From an uncultured Prevotellaceae bacterium (GTDB taxonomy: Bacteria; Bacteroidota; Bacteroidia; Bacteroidales; Bacteroidaceae): a stretch of 64,000 nt of DNA. The stretch's first letter is position 1. Every line of letters begins with the position of its first letter. This document shows positions 50,546-61,192 of this stretch, in pieces. Under the pieces are notes generated by a model. It had not been told where the DNA came from, made no database searches, and saw only the letters and a program-made list of their open reading frames with translations. Location: contig CADCBZ010000004.1 in NCBI GenBank assembly GCA_902799765.1, positions 1 to 64,000 of the forward strand, written 5' to 3'. The position numbers and the translations under genes are program-made.

Positions 50546-51418
50546 TAAGTCATTATAGTTTTGAACACTGAAGGTGGAGGTTCGCATGTCGCCTGTTTCA
50601 AAACCTCGTTTTAGCCAACGTTTGCGCTGATCAGAGGTACCATGCGTAAAGGATTCTGGTGTAGCACGTCCCTGTGCCTTTTTCTGCAGCCAGTCATCAC
50701 CGATAGCCTTGGCCAGTTCCAAACCTTTCTCAAGATCACCATACTCCATAGAATGATTCATCTGTTCTTCATAATGTGCCCATACACCGGCATAGTAATC
50801 AGCCAATAGCTCCAAACGTACACTGATCTGATTAGCCGACACTTTATCACTCTGGTTCATGGCCTGATGCGCTTTTCCTAACGTACCCGTCAGATTCTCT
50901 ACGTGGTGTCCAATCTCATGGGCAATCACATAGGCATAGGCAAAGGTGTTACCCTCCACGCCCAACTGACGCTTCATCTGGGTAAAGAACGACAGGTCAA
51001 TATATAGTTTCTGATCGCCCGAGCAGTAGAAAGGACCTACTGCTGCCGTAGCAGAACCACAGGCTGAGTTCACCTGATTAGAGAACAACACAAGTGTAGG
51101 CGGAGTATAGGTACCGCCCATCTGTTCAAAGACAGGAGTCCACACGTCCTCAGTTGAAGCAAGGATCTTCTTACAATCAGAGGCTAAGGCCTGTTCCTCC
51201 TCAGTGAAATTCTCCTCACCGATTGTCTCTGTCTGGCCGTTCATCATCTGCTCTTGAGCAGCCTGTAAGCCAGCCGAAAGAGGATCACCTCCACTCATCC
51301 ATGCAAATAATGCAGCAATGACTATGGCTCCGATACCGCCAATACCTGCTTTTGCACCACCGCTCATACCGCGACGATCTTCCACGTTTGAGCTTTCTCT
51401 TCTTCCATCTAATCTCAT
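50543..51418 (-). CDS. YpfJ-type neutral zinc metallopeptidase
   Basis: A 291-residue membrane-anchored peptidase. A short N-terminus (MRLDGRRESSNVEDRRG) is followed by a glycine-rich transmembrane helix near residues 23-42 (AGIGGIGAIVIAALFAW). The catalytic domain has VIAHEIGHHVENL (HExxH, about residue 165) and the third-ligand region ELLADYYAGVWA. Two Cys (CGSATAAVGPFYC) probably form a disulfide, in keeping with a periplasmic domain. Substrates of this family are unknown. It lies 32 bases after the DUF5715 gene. Confidence 0.92.
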   Translation of the reverse strand: MRLDGRRESSNVEDRRGMSGGAKAGIGGIGAIVIAALFAWMSGGDPLSAGLQAAQEQMMNGQTETIGEENFTEEEQALASDCKKILASTEDVWTPVFEQMGGTYTPPTLVLFSNQVNSACGSATAAVGPFYCSGDQKLYIDLSFFTQMKRQLGVEGNTFAYAYVIAHEIGHHVENLTGTLGKAHQAMNQSDKVSANQISVRLELLADYYAGVWAHYEEQMNHSMEYGDLEKGLELAKAIGDDWLQKKAQGRATPESFTHGTSDQRKRWLKRGFETGDMRTSTFSVQNYNDL

Positions 51419-51450
51419 AATACTATGGTTTTAAGTTATTAATATATCAT

Positions 51451-52182
51451 TCATCTCACTGTCATGTGAAAACAGCCTTGCTTAACCTCATACTTGATAT
51501 AGCAACGCTGCTGGAAACGCATATCACGAAGCACCTCAGAGAGAACCCATTTAAGCGTATCGTTCCGAACTTGCCGGCGTGCAGGACCATCTGGATTCTC
51601 AACCGTCTTATAACGATTGTAACAGATATCAAAGGTTGTACCATAGAGATGGCATGAGTTCTCTGTGGCGTTCACATTACGTCCACGCAGTTTACTGACA
51701 TCTTCCTGTGAACGTAACACACTAGTAACTATCAGTTTATGGAAAGGAACACCCTTAACGTACAGGCTATCAAAGAAAGCCTGTCCGATATCCTGAAGAA
51801 GTACGGCAGCACGTGGCACAAGATATGGGATACTGGAAGACAACGGATCTACATGATAATAAGGGTTGGAACCAATATATACCAATTCCTTCTTACGTGC
51901 TTCTGCATCCTCACGGTTCTTAACAGGAGGTACACCCCACTGCTGGGCAGCCACCAACTGAACCGCATTCGTATCAGGGAAGGCCTCCTTATAGCTTGGT
52001 ACGGACAGGATACGATGATTCTTTGCGGGGCTAGCAAGACTTCCAGAACTAGAAAGGTCTGGAAGGGTGGCAATGTTAGATATGCCAGCAGTCGCCACTT
52101 CAGGGAACATCCATCGTACAACGGCCAGTATTGCTACCGTAACAAAGAAACCTTGCAAATATGTTTTTTTTGTCAATCTCAT
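51451..52182 (-). CDS. DUF5715-family membrane-anchored protein (M15 peptidase-like)
   Basis: A 243-residue protein with an N-terminal membrane anchor (LQGFFVTVAILAVVRWMF). A domain follows in which VTSVLRSQEDVSKLRGRN and SCHLYGTTFDICYNRY resemble the SxHxxGxAxD metal-site region of D-Ala-D-Ala carboxypeptidases (M15). The final CFHMTVR may supply the last His. Peptidoglycan trimming is thus possible but unproven. The ATG at 52182 is used because the upstream in-frame codons overlap the promoter. Confidence 0.8.
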   Translation of the reverse strand: MRLTKKTYLQGFFVTVAILAVVRWMFPEVATAGISNIATLPDLSSSGSLASPAKNHRILSVPSYKEAFPDTNAVQLVAAQQWGVPPVKNREDAEARKKELVYIGSNPYYHVDPLSSSIPYLVPRAAVLLQDIGQAFFDSLYVKGVPFHKLIVTSVLRSQEDVSKLRGRNVNATENSCHLYGTTFDICYNRYKTVENPDGPARRQVRNDTLKWVLSEVLRDMRFQQRCYIKYEVKQGCFHMTVR

Positions 52183-52203
52183 AAGAAAATTCTGTTTCGG
52201 GGA

Positions 52204-52232
52204 CAAAGTTACAAAAAAAAAATGTAACTTTG
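52204..52232. promoter_or_regulatory. Mirror-image divergent promoters
   Basis: Minus strand TAACTTTG (52211-52204, for DUF5715-YpfJ) and plus strand TAACTTTG (52225-52232, for phoH) sit back to back. They form a perfect 10-bp inverted repeat, CAAAGTTACA and TGTAACTTTG, around nine A residues. RNA polymerase cannot occupy both at once. Confidence 0.7.
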
Positions 52233-52259
52233 CACGCAAATTAGTAATTTGTCGATAAA

Positions 52260-53207
52260 TTGATAGAGAAACATCTTGTTTTAGAGGATATTGACCCTGT
52301 AGTCTTCTATGGAGTGGGTAATGGTCATCTACAAATGATCAGATCGCTCTACCCTAAGTTGCGTATAGTAGCTCGTGATAATGTCATCCGTGTGCTTGGC
52401 GATGAAGAGCAAATGGCATCCTTCGAAGAAAATGTTGAGAAACTACGTCGTCATGTACTTCGCTTCAACGCTTTGAAAGAAGAAGATATCCTCGATATCA
52501 TCAAAGGTAAGCGTACCAAAGATGAGGTGCCAGAAGGGGTGATTTGCTATTCGATGTCTGGTCGTCCTATCAAGGCTAGAACGGAGAATCAGCAACGCCT
52601 TATAGATGCATACGAGAAGAATGACATGGTGTTTGCCGTAGGACCTGCGGGTACGGGAAAGACCTATCTATCCATAGCTCTGGCTGTAAAAGCATTGAAA
52701 GAGAAGACTGCTAAGAAGATCATATTATCCCGTCCTGCAGTTGAAGCCGGTGAGAAATTGGGATTCCTGCCTGGTGACATGAAAGATAAGATAGATCCAT
52801 ATCTTCAGCCGCTCTATGATGCACTAGAGGATATGTTGCCTCAGGTAAAACTACAGGATTTGATGGAGAAGCATGTGATTCAGATTGCTCCCCTGGCATT
52901 CATGAGAGGACGTACCTTGAGTGACGCAGTTGTCATTCTTGATGAGGCACAGAACACGACCCCTGCACAGATACGGATGTTCTTGACACGTATGGGGTGG
53001 AACACAAAAATGATTATCACGGGTGACATGACACAGATTGACCTGCCTCATTCACAGAAAAGCGGTTTGATTGAAGCCCTGCATATATTAAATAAGGTGG
53101 AAGGCATCGGTGTTGTGAATCTGGACCGCAGTGACATTGTTCGCCATAAGTTGGTAACACGTATTGTCAATGCCTATGAGGAATATGACAAGGAAAAGGA
53201 AAGGTAA
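52260..53207 (+). CDS. PhoH-family ATPase
   Basis: A 315-residue PhoH protein: Walker A AVGPAGTGKTYLSIALAV near residues 122-138, Walker B AVVILDEAQNTTPAQIRMFLTRMG, and TGDMTQIDLP. The N-terminal 100 residues are the standard extension. It is thought to act in RNA metabolism or phosphate-starvation response; its biochemical role is unsettled. The start must be TTG at 52260, since TAG and TAA lie just upstream in frame and the conserved IEKHLVLEDIDPVVFYGV follows. It leads the run phoH-purC-ubiE-aroE-purM-prfA-pyrF. Confidence 0.92.
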   Translation: MIEKHLVLEDIDPVVFYGVGNGHLQMIRSLYPKLRIVARDNVIRVLGDEEQMASFEENVEKLRRHVLRFNALKEEDILDIIKGKRTKDEVPEGVICYSMSGRPIKARTENQQRLIDAYEKNDMVFAVGPAGTGKTYLSIALAVKALKEKTAKKIILSRPAVEAGEKLGFLPGDMKDKIDPYLQPLYDALEDMLPQVKLQDLMEKHVIQIAPLAFMRGRTLSDAVVILDEAQNTTPAQIRMFLTRMGWNTKMIITGDMTQIDLPHSQKSGLIEALHILNKVEGIGVVNLDRSDIVRHKLVTRIVNAYEEYDKEKER

Positions 53208-53229
53208 GAAAATTAAATAGATCAAACAA

Positions 53230-54189
53230 ATGAAAGCATTAACAGGAACGGACTTTAAGTTCGAAGGACAAAAGAGTGTTTATCACGGAAAGGTACGTGA
53301 TGTGTACAACATTAACGATGACATGATGGTGATGGTTGCTACCGACCGTATCTCTGCATTTGACGTCGTATTGCCAAAGGGAATTCCCTTCAAAGGACAG
53401 GTACTGAATCAGATTGCAGCCAAGTTCCTTGATGCAACGACTGACATCTGTCCTAACTGGAAACTGGCAACTCCCGACCCTATGGTGACCGTCGGACTAA
53501 AGTGCGAAGGATTCCGTGTAGAGATGATCATCCGATCTATCTTAACAGGTTCTGCATGGCGTGAATATAAAAACGGTTGCCGTGAGCTCTGCGGCGTCAA
53601 ACTTCCTGACGGCATGAAGGAAAACGAACGTTTCCCAGAGCCGATCATCACGCCAACGACAAAGGCTGATGAAGGTCACGACATGAACATCTCTAAAGAG
53701 GAAATCATTGCCCAAGGCATCGTGTCTGCAGAAGATTATGCTATCATGGAGGATTATACCCGCAAGATCTTTGCCCGTGGACAGGAGATTGCCGCTAAGC
53801 GAGGCCTGATCCTTGTAGATACAAAATACGAATTCGGCAAACGGGATGGTAAGGTATATCTGATTGACGAAATCCACACACCTGACTCCAGCCGCTATTT
53901 CTATGCTGATGGCTATGAAGAGAAGCTTGCAAAGGGAGAGCCTCAGCGCCAGCTTTCAAAGGAGTTCGTACGCCAATGGCTTATTGAACACAACTTCATG
54001 AACGAACCAGGACAGGTGATGCCTGAGATCACTGATGAATATGCAGACAGCGTATCAGAGCGTTATATCGAACTGTATGAGCATATCGTCGGTGAGAAAT
54101 TCGAGCGTGAGACCAATAATGAGGATATTGCTGCTCGCATTGAAAAGAATGTTACTGAATGGCTGAAAGTTTACAAGAGTAAAGCATAA
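53230..54189 (+). CDS. purC: Phosphoribosylaminoimidazole-succinocarboxamide synthase
   Basis: Joins CAIR and aspartate in step 8 of IMP synthesis. The 319-residue protein is the longer SAICAR synthetase type. [39 protein letters not shown] is the ATP-binding start, [19 protein letters not shown] the substrate segment, and [15 protein letters not shown] the C-terminal signature. It lies 22 bases after phoH. Confidence 0.96.
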   Translation: MKALTGTDFKFEGQKSVYHGKVRDVYNINDDMMVMVATDRISAFDVVLPKGIPFKGQVLNQIAAKFLDATTDICPNWKLATPDPMVTVGLKCEGFRVEMIIRSILTGSAWREYKNGCRELCGVKLPDGMKENERFPEPIITPTTKADEGHDMNISKEEIIAQGIVSAEDYAIMEDYTRKIFARGQEIAAKRGLILVDTKYEFGKRDGKVYLIDEIHTPDSSRYFYADGYEEKLAKGEPQRQLSKEFVRQWLIEHNFMNEPGQVMPEITDEYADSVSERYIELYEHIVGEKFERETNNEDIAARIEKNVTEWLKVYKSKA

Positions 54190-54201
54190 GTCTCAGGTTG
54201 T

Positions 54202-54939
54202 ATGGGCTACGAACAGGAAAAGATCAATCCCTACGAGAAGGGGGTGGAAAAGACGCAGCAGGTGGAGAAGATGTTCGACAACATCGCTCCTACCTATGAC
54301 AAGCTGAACCACCGACTCTCGTGGGATATTGACAGGGGATGGCGTAAAAAAGCCATTCTCCAACTGAAACCCTATCAGCCCCAAACCCTACTCGACATCG
54401 CTACAGGCACTGGCGATTTCGCTATTCTCGCTGCTGAGATGTTGCATCCTACCAGACTGGTTGGTGCAGATATCAGCGAAGGAATGATGGAAATCGGACG
54501 GCAGAAAGTGAAGACTAAAGGCTTCGATGCTGTCATCTCGTTTGAAAAGGAGGATTGTACGGCTCTCTCCTATTCCGATGGTACATTTGACGCTGTGACA
54601 GCAGCCTTTGGCATCAGAAACTTTGCCGATCTGGACAAAGGACTCTCAGAAATGTGCCGTGTACTGAAACCTGGAGGGCACCTTAGTATTGTAGAACTCA
54701 CAACGCCCGTCAGTTTCCCTATGCGACAGCTCTTTCATATCTACAGTCATACCATTTTGCCTATCTATGGCCGGCTTATATCAAAAGATACCAGCGCCTA
54801 TAGTTATCTGACCAAAACCATTGAGGCTTTTCCGCAGGGAGAGCGGATGGTGGATATCCTCTGTAAAGCAGGCTTTAAGGAAGCCTCTTTTAAGCGACTG
54901 ACATTTGGCATCTGCACCATGTATTTTGCAACTAAATAA
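54202..54939 (+). CDS. ubiE: Demethylmenaquinone methyltransferase
   Basis: Adds the final methyl group in menaquinone synthesis, using S-adenosylmethionine. The 245-residue protein has the UbiE signature [25 protein letters not shown] near residue 30. SAM motif I is [16 protein letters not shown], motif [15 protein letters not shown], and motif [15 protein letters not shown]. In an anaerobic bacteroidete, menaquinone serves the fumarate reductase chain. It sits 12 bases after purC and nine before aroE. The name menG is used for the same gene. Confidence 0.94.
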   Translation: MGYEQEKINPYEKGVEKTQQVEKMFDNIAPTYDKLNHRLSWDIDRGWRKKAILQLKPYQPQTLLDIATGTGDFAILAAEMLHPTRLVGADISEGMMEIGRQKVKTKGFDAVISFEKEDCTALSYSDGTFDAVTAAFGIRNFADLDKGLSEMCRVLKPGGHLSIVELTTPVSFPMRQLFHIYSHTILPIYGRLISKDTSAYSYLTKTIEAFPQGERMVDILCKAGFKEASFKRLTFGICTMYFATK

Positions 54940-54948
54940 TCATAGACA

Positions 54949-55698
54949 ATGGACAAGTACGGATTAATTGGCTATCCTTTGGGACACTCATTCTCCATCA
55001 GTTACTTCAACCAGAAGTTTGCCGATGAGGGCATCAATGCGAAGTATGAGAATTTTGAACTTCCAAGTATTGATATGCTCACAGAAGTACTGGATAAGAA
55101 TCCTGAATTGAAGGGACTTAATGTGACGATTCCCTATAAAGAGAAAGTGATTCCATTCCTTGATGCTATTTCACCTGAGGCAAGAGCCATCGGTGCAGTC
55201 AATGTCATCAAAGTGACCCATGAAAAAGGGAATACACGTCTAAAAGGGTATAATAGCGATGTGATCGGCTTCACCAAGAGCATTGAGCCCATGCTGGACA
55301 AGAAATGGCACAAGAAAGCACTGATCCTTGGTACTGGTGGTGCATCAAAAGCCATCAACTTTGGATTGAAGTCCTTAGGTATAGAACCAGTCTTTGTAAG
55401 TCGTTATGAGCGCCCCGATACCATTCAGTACAATAAGATCACGCCTGAGGTGGTGAAAGAATATAATGTGATTGTAAACTGCACACCTGTCGGTATGTAT
55501 CCACATACAGAAGAATGTCCTCCCCTTCCATATGAGGCGATGGACAACCATACCATTCTCTATGATCTGATCTATAATCCTGACCAGACGCTCTTTATGC
55601 GCAAAGGTGCTCAATATGGAGCAGACGTCAAGAATGGATTAGAGATGCTTCTGCTTCAGGCATTTGCAAGTTGGGAGTTTTGGAATGATAACAAATAG
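54949..55698 (+). CDS. aroE: Shikimate dehydrogenase
   Basis: NADPH-dependent reduction of 3-dehydroshikimate. The 249-residue protein has YGLIGYPLGHSFSISYFNQKF (shikimate-binding Ser pair near residues 14-16), LNVTIPYKEKVIPFLD with the catalytic Lys near residue 65, and the dinucleotide-binding ALILGTGGASKAINFGL. NCTPVGMYP and KNGLEMLLLQAFASWEFW follow. It is a little shorter than the usual 270, as in other Bacteroidetes. Confidence 0.94.
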   Translation: MDKYGLIGYPLGHSFSISYFNQKFADEGINAKYENFELPSIDMLTEVLDKNPELKGLNVTIPYKEKVIPFLDAISPEARAIGAVNVIKVTHEKGNTRLKGYNSDVIGFTKSIEPMLDKKWHKKALILGTGGASKAINFGLKSLGIEPVFVSRYERPDTIQYNKITPEVVKEYNVIVNCTPVGMYPHTEECPPLPYEAMDNHTILYDLIYNPDQTLFMRKGAQYGADVKNGLEMLLLQAFASWEFWNDNK

Positions 55699-55723
55699 AA
55701 CATTATAAAGAACATACACTAAG

Positions 55724-56890
55724 ATGAGCGACAACAGATACATGATGCGTGGTGTAAGTGCAGCCAAAGAGGATGTACACAATGCCATTAAGAATATTGA
55801 CAAGGGAATCTTCCCACAGGCATTCTGTAAGATTATACCTGATATATTGGGAGGTGATCCTGAGTATTGTAATATCATGCATGCAGATGGAGCAGGCACA
55901 AAGTCATCACTGGCCTATATGTACTGGAAAGAGACAGGTGACCTTTCTGTCTGGAAAGGTATTGCCCAAGATGCCATTGTCATGAATACCGATGATTTAC
56001 TTTGTGTAGGTGCTGTTGATAACATTCTTGTTTCCAGCACCATCGGACGTAACAAGATGCTTGTTCCTGGTGAGGTCATCTCGGCCATCATTAATGGGAC
56101 AGATGAGCTCCTGGCTGAGTTACGTGAAATGGGCATTGGTATTTATCCCACAGGTGGCGAGACCGCCGATGTAGGTGATCTGGTACGTACGATCATTGTG
56201 GACTCTACTGTCACCTGCCGCATGAAACGCTCTGATGTCATCAACAATGCGAACATCCGTCCTGGCGACGTGATTGTTGGCCTTTCCTCTACAGGCCAGG
56301 CTACTTACGAAAAACGTTACAACGGTGGTATGGGTAGTAATGGCCTCACTTCTGCCCGTCATGATGTATTTGCAAAATATCTCGCAGAGAAATATCCTGA
56401 GAGTTTCGATCACGCAGTACCTAACGAACTGGTTTATAGTGGTAAGTACAGGTTGACAGATGCCGTAGAGGACTCACCTGTAGATGCAGGACAGCTCGTA
56501 CTCTCTCCCACTCGTACCTATGCCCCTGTGATCAAGAATTTGCTCGACGAGTTGCGTCCTGAGATTCACGGAATGGTACATTGCACTGGTGGTGCCCAAA
56601 CGAAGGTGCTTCACTTTGTCAATGACAATTGCAAAGTCATTAAAGATAACATGTTCCCTGTTCCCCCACTCTTCAAGGCTATCCATGAGTGCTCAGGTAC
56701 TGATTGGAAGGAGATGTATCAGGTGTTCAACATGGGTCATCGTATGGAGATCTATGTACGTCCTGAGGTAGCAGAGAAAGTGATAGAGATATCTAATCGT
56801 TTCAATATCGATGCCCAGATCGTCGGTCATATTGAAGAAGGTCAGAAGAGTCTGACCATCAAATCAGAATTTGGAGAATTTACATATTAA
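55724..56890 (+). CDS. purM: Phosphoribosylformylglycinamidine cyclo-ligase (long Bacteroidetes form)
   Basis: Closes FGAM to AIR with ATP. At 388 residues it is longer than E. coli PurM (345). Its N-terminus (NRYMMRGVSAAKEDVHNAIKNI) is of the divergent Bacteroidetes type. MHADGAGTKSSLAYMYWKET, DAIVMNTDDLLCVGA, TGGETADVGDLV, GLSSTGQATYEKRYNGGMGSNGLTSARH and MVHCTGGAQTKVL cover the ATP-grasping dimer core. The stop shares a base with the prfA ATG (TAATG). Confidence 0.94.
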   Translation: MSDNRYMMRGVSAAKEDVHNAIKNIDKGIFPQAFCKIIPDILGGDPEYCNIMHADGAGTKSSLAYMYWKETGDLSVWKGIAQDAIVMNTDDLLCVGAVDNILVSSTIGRNKMLVPGEVISAIINGTDELLAELREMGIGIYPTGGETADVGDLVRTIIVDSTVTCRMKRSDVINNANIRPGDVIVGLSSTGQATYEKRYNGGMGSNGLTSARHDVFAKYLAEKYPESFDHAVPNELVYSGKYRLTDAVEDSPVDAGQLVLSPTRTYAPVIKNLLDELRPEIHGMVHCTGGAQTKVLHFVNDNCKVIKDNMFPVPPLFKAIHECSGTDWKEMYQVFNMGHRMEIYVRPEVAEKVIEISNRFNIDAQIVGHIEEGQKSLTIKSEFGEFTY

Positions 56891-57999
56891 TGGAGAATAA
56901 CAGTATATTACAGAAACTCGACGGACTGGAGGCACGCTTCGAGGAGGTATCGACCCTGATTACCGACCCCAGTGTGATTGCTGATCAGAACCGTTTCGTG
57001 AAACTCACCAAGGAATATAAGGACCTCGGTGACATTATGGATGCCCGCAAGCGTTATATAGCCTGTCTGAACAGTATCAAGGAGGCAAAGGATATTCTTG
57101 CCAACGAGACTGATCCAGAGATGAAGGAGATGGCACGCGAGGAACTGGCTACCAACGAGGAACTTCAACCCAGATTGGAAGAAGAGATTAAGATTGCACT
57201 CATTCCGAAGGATCCTGAGGATGCAAAGAATGTTCAGATGGAGATCCGTGCAGGAACCGGAGGCGACGAAGCCTGCCTATTTGCCGGTGATCTCTTCAAG
57301 ATGTATAAGAGCTACTGTGATGCTAAAGGCTGGCAACTCTCGATTACGAGTGTGTCAGAAGGTGCAGTAGGTGGTTATAAGGAAATTGATTTTGCAGTCT
57401 CTGGTGCTGATGTCTATGGAACATTGAAATATGAATCAGGTGTGCATCGTGTACAGCGAGTACCTGCTACAGAAACCCAAGGACGTATGCATACCTCTGC
57501 TGCCACTGTAGCCGTATTGCCTGAGGCCGATAAGTTTGAGGTGCATGTGAATGAAGGTGAGATCAAATGGGATACTTTCCGTTCATCAGGTGCTGGTGGT
57601 CAGAACGTCAATAAGGTTGAATCTGGTGTGCGTCTGCGCTATATGTGGAAGAACCCTAACACAGGTGAGACCGAAGAGATACTCATCGAGTGTACGGAGA
57701 CGCGCGACCAGCCAAAGAATAAGGAACGTGCTCTCTCACGTCTCTATACCTTTATATACGATAAAGAGCACCAGAAATATATGGATGATATCGCCTCTCG
57801 CCGTAAAAGTCTCGTCTCCACAGGTGACCGTAGTGCAAAGATCCGCACCTATAACTTCCCGCAGGGACGTGTAACAGACCACAGAATCGGCTATACCACA
57901 CACGATCTACAAGGATTCTTAGGTGGCGATATACAGGCTATGATCGATGCCCTTACGGTGGCAGAGAATGCAGAAAGAATGAAGGAAACGGAATTATAA
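56890..57999 (+). CDS. prfA: Peptide chain release factor 1
   Basis: Recognises UAA and UAG stop codons. The 369-residue class I factor has the PxT-type codon-reading motif within [16 protein letters not shown], and the peptidyl-hydrolysis GGQ in [19 protein letters not shown] near residue 235. [17 protein letters not shown] follows. The PAT tripeptide identifies RF1 rather than RF2 (SPF). Its start overlaps the purM stop by one base. Confidence 0.96.
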   Translation: MENNSILQKLDGLEARFEEVSTLITDPSVIADQNRFVKLTKEYKDLGDIMDARKRYIACLNSIKEAKDILANETDPEMKEMAREELATNEELQPRLEEEIKIALIPKDPEDAKNVQMEIRAGTGGDEACLFAGDLFKMYKSYCDAKGWQLSITSVSEGAVGGYKEIDFAVSGADVYGTLKYESGVHRVQRVPATETQGRMHTSAATVAVLPEADKFEVHVNEGEIKWDTFRSSGAGGQNVNKVESGVRLRYMWKNPNTGETEEILIECTETRDQPKNKERALSRLYTFIYDKEHQKYMDDIASRRKSLVSTGDRSAKIRTYNFPQGRVTDHRIGYTTHDLQGFLGGDIQAMIDALTVAENAERMKETEL

Positions 58000-58009
58000 T
58001 TTGATGATT

Positions 58010-58861
58010 ATGACAAGACAGGAACTGATTAATCAGATAAAAGAGAAACAGAGTTTTCTCTGTGTGGGTCTCGATACCGATATCGACAAGATTCCTCAAT
58101 GCATTATTGAGGAGGCGAAGAAACACGATGGTGAAGAGTATCTCTTCAGAGCCCTCTGTGAGTTTAATGCATTGATCATCGATGCTACAGCTCCCTATTG
58201 TGTAGCCTATAAGCCAAACCTGGCTTTCTATGAGGCCTATGGTGTAGAGGGGTTGATGGCCTTCGAGGCAACCATCGACTATCTGAAAGAGGAATATCCG
58301 AATCATTTCATCATAGCAGATGCCAAACGTGGAGATATCGGCAACACCTCGAAGATGTATGCCAAGACTTTCTTTGAGCAGTATGATGTCGATGCCCTGA
58401 CAGTAGCACCATATATGGGTGAAGACTCTGTGACCCCATTCTTAGGTTATGATGACAAGTGGGTTATTCTTCTGGCCCTGACTTCAAACAAAGGTTCTCA
58501 CGACTTCCAGTTGACTGAGGATGCTAATGGTGAACGTTTGTTTGAGAAGGTTTTGAAGACCTCTCAGCAATGGGGCAATAAAGATAATATGATGTATGTC
58601 GTAGGTGCGACTCAAGGTAAGATGTTTGAGGATATCCGCAAGGTAGCTCCTGAGCATTTCTTATTGGTTCCTGGTGTCGGTGCTCAAGGTGGTAGCCTGC
58701 AAGAGGTTTGTCAATATGGCATGACTGCAGACTGCGGACTCCTAGTCAACTCCTCTCGTGGTATCATCTATGCCTCGAAGGGTGAGGACTTTGCTGAAGC
58801 TGCAGCGGAGGCAGCTAAGAAGCTCCAACAGGAAATGGCTATCGAACTCCAGAAAAAGTGA
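58010..58861 (+). CDS. pyrF: Orotidine 5'-phosphate decarboxylase
   Basis: Makes UMP from OMP. The 283-residue enzyme is the longer PyrF type: [14 protein letters not shown] near the N-terminus, [14 protein letters not shown], catalytic [22 protein letters not shown] near residue 105, [12 protein letters not shown] and [12 protein letters not shown]. Two ATGs (58004 and 58010) are possible; 58010 gives [14 protein letters not shown], which fits the family. The end overlaps the HD hydrolase start by four bases (GTGA). Confidence 0.95.
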   Translation: MTRQELINQIKEKQSFLCVGLDTDIDKIPQCIIEEAKKHDGEEYLFRALCEFNALIIDATAPYCVAYKPNLAFYEAYGVEGLMAFEATIDYLKEEYPNHFIIADAKRGDIGNTSKMYAKTFFEQYDVDALTVAPYMGEDSVTPFLGYDDKWVILLALTSNKGSHDFQLTEDANGERLFEKVLKTSQQWGNKDNMMYVVGATQGKMFEDIRKVAPEHFLLVPGVGAQGGSLQEVCQYGMTADCGLLVNSSRGIIYASKGEDFAEAAAEAAKKLQQEMAIELQKK

Positions 58862-60084
58862 AGGAAGCGAAGATCATCAACGACCCTGTTTTCGGGTTTA
58901 TCAAGATACCTCGTGGTCTGCTCTATAGTATTGTGGAACATCCATTGTTCCAACGTCTGAACAGAATCAACCAATTGGGGTTGGCTTCCGTTGTCTATCC
59001 TGGTGCACGACACACCCGGTTCCAACACTCTCTGGGTGCTTTTCATCTGATGGGTGAGGCCGTTATTTCTCTTCAGCAGAAAGGCATTTTCATTTTTGAT
59101 GCAGAGGCCGAAGCCGTTCAGGCTGCCATTCTGATGCATGACATCGGACATGGTCCTTTCTCGCATGTGTTGGAGGACACACTGATCCACGGCATCTCAC
59201 ACGAAGATATCTCATTGATGATGATGGAAGAAATCAACCAGCACTTCAACGGTCAGTTGAATCTTGCCATCTCGATTTTCAAAGGCAACTACCCCAAGAA
59301 TTTCCTCCATCAGCTCATATCCAGTCAGCTTGATATGGACCGCCTTGACTACCTACGTCGCGATTCTTTCTATACAGGCGTAACAGAAGGTAATATTGGC
59401 TCTGCACGCATCATCAAGATGCTTAATGTGGTTGATGACTCGCTGGTTGTTGATCAGAAAGGTATCTACTCGTTGGAGAACTACCTGACAACCAGACGTC
59501 TGATGTACTGGCAAGTATATCTCCATCGTACTTGTGTGGCCTACGAGAAAGTATTAGTCAATATGTTGACACGTGCCAAGAATCTCATCAGAGAAGGTCA
59601 GGAAGTGTTTGCTTCCCCTGCCCTACACTATTTTTTGGAGAATGATGTCGATAAAGAGTGGTTTATTAAACATCCGGAGGCACTGAAGAACTACGAAGAA
59701 CTTGATGATTCTGATATCTGGAGTGCGATGAAAGCCTGGCGCCATCATGAAGACAAGATACTTGCTACACTTGCTATTGATATGCTCGACCGCCATATTT
59801 TTAAGGTTGAGGTTTCAGAAGAACCTTTTGAGGAATCACATGTCGAGACCATTGCTAAAGAGATTTCTGCACGTATGGAGATATCCATTGAAGATGCCAA
59901 GAACTATATGATGAGCATCAATACGATCTCCAAAGATATGTATAATGTAGAAGATGACAGTATCGCAATACTTTACAAAAATGGCGACATACGCGATATT
60001 TCTGAGGCATCTGAATTGCTAAATGTTCAATTACTTTCTAAAAAAATAAGAAAATATTATCTCAGTTATCAGAGATTTGAGTAA
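58858..60084 (+). CDS. HD-domain phosphohydrolase (SAMHD1/dGTPase-like)
   Basis: A 408-residue HD hydrolase with the SAMHD1-like layout: [53 protein letters not shown] (HD pair near residue 95) and [17 protein letters not shown] with the last metal Asp near residue 165. It may hydrolyse dNTPs; no allosteric regulatory domain can be recognised. The GTG start overlaps the pyrF stop, and the conserved [20 protein letters not shown] follows directly. Confidence 0.9.
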   Translation: MKEAKIINDPVFGFIKIPRGLLYSIVEHPLFQRLNRINQLGLASVVYPGARHTRFQHSLGAFHLMGEAVISLQQKGIFIFDAEAEAVQAAILMHDIGHGPFSHVLEDTLIHGISHEDISLMMMEEINQHFNGQLNLAISIFKGNYPKNFLHQLISSQLDMDRLDYLRRDSFYTGVTEGNIGSARIIKMLNVVDDSLVVDQKGIYSLENYLTTRRLMYWQVYLHRTCVAYEKVLVNMLTRAKNLIREGQEVFASPALHYFLENDVDKEWFIKHPEALKNYEELDDSDIWSAMKAWRHHEDKILATLAIDMLDRHIFKVEVSEEPFEESHVETIAKEISARMEISIEDAKNYMMSINTISKDMYNVEDDSIAILYKNGDIRDISEASELLNVQLLSKKIRKYYLSYQRFE

Positions 60085-60091
60085 TTTTTGT

Positions 60092-60099
60092 TATCTTTG
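60092..60099 (+). promoter_or_regulatory. Promoter -7 element of the lpxD-lpxC-lpxA-miaA unit
   Basis: TATCTTTG, 29 bases before the lpxD ATG at 60129. Confidence 0.75.
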
Positions 60100-60128
60100 C
60101 AGAAATAATTAAAAAGATAACCAAAGAT

Positions 60129-61172
60129 ATGGAATTTACAGCCAAACAAATTGCTGATCTGATCCAAGGCAAAGTGGAAGGCAACGAACAAACGACAGTC
60201 CACACATTTGCTAAAATCGAAGAAGGTACACCAGGTGCTATCTCCTTTTTGTCGAATCCCAAATATATGCATTATATCTACGAGACCAAATCAAGCGTAG
60301 TATTAATTAACGAGGATGTCGTATTAGAGAAGCCTGTCAGCGCAACGCTTATCCGTGTTAAGAACGCCTATGAATGCGTTGCCAAATTATTGCAGTTTTA
60401 CGAATCAATGAAGCCTCGCAAGACGGGTATTGATCCACTTGCCAGCATTTCTTCTAAAGCAACGATTGGTGAGGACGTATATGTTGGAGCCTTTGCCGTC
60501 ATTGGTGATGGAGCTGTGATTGGTAATGGCACCCAGATTTATTCACATGTGGTGATCGGTGATGGTGTTACCATTGGTGAGAAATGTTTGCTATATCCAC
60601 ATGTAACCATCTATCAGGGTTGTAAAATTGGAAATAATGTTACAATACACGCTGGGAGCGTGATAGGTGCTGACGGATTTGGATTTGCGCCGAACACCGA
60701 AGGATATGACAAGATTCCACAGATAGGTATCGTGATGATAGAGGACAACGTTGAGATTGGTGCCAACACCTGTATTGACCGTTCTACGATGGGTCAGACC
60801 ACCATCCACAAAGGTGTGAAATTGGACAACTTGATTCAAGTGGCTCATAACTGCGAGATTGGCGAAAACACAGTGATGAGTGCGCAGGTAGGTTTAGCTG
60901 GTTCTACTAAGATTGGCAGTTGGTGTATGGTTGGTGGTCAAGCAGGATTTGCAGGCCACATTCATGTAGCCGATAAAACGTTTGTTGGAGCTCAGTGCGG
61001 TGTTATCAGCAACACAAAGGGCAATGGCGAGCAGTTGATTGGTTCGCCTGCCGTTAATCCGAAAATGTACTTCAAGGCTAGAGCCATCGATGCAAAATTA
61101 CCCGATATGTATCGTCAGGTTGCAGCTTTACAGCGCGAGCTGGAGGAGCTGAAGAAGAAACTGAATGATTGA
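60129..61172 (+). CDS. lpxD: UDP-3-O-acylglucosamine N-acyltransferase
   Basis: Third step of lipid A synthesis, adding the N-linked hydroxyacyl chain. The 347-residue protein has an N-terminal uridine-binding domain ([22 protein letters not shown]) and a long left-handed beta-helix of hexapeptide repeats from about residue 100. The catalytic His lies in [16 protein letters not shown] near residue 240. A helical C-terminus ([15 protein letters not shown]) makes the trimer coiled coil. It heads the typical Bacteroidetes lpxD-lpxC/fabZ-lpxA-miaA order. Confidence 0.96.
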   Translation: MEFTAKQIADLIQGKVEGNEQTTVHTFAKIEEGTPGAISFLSNPKYMHYIYETKSSVVLINEDVVLEKPVSATLIRVKNAYECVAKLLQFYESMKPRKTGIDPLASISSKATIGEDVYVGAFAVIGDGAVIGNGTQIYSHVVIGDGVTIGEKCLLYPHVTIYQGCKIGNNVTIHAGSVIGADGFGFAPNTEGYDKIPQIGIVMIEDNVEIGANTCIDRSTMGQTTIHKGVKLDNLIQVAHNCEIGENTVMSAQVGLAGSTKIGSWCMVGGQAGFAGHIHVADKTFVGAQCGVISNTKGNGEQLIGSPAVNPKMYFKARAIDAKLPDMYRQVAALQRELEELKKKLND

Positions 61173-61192
61173 GGAATTGAAATATTTGAAAT

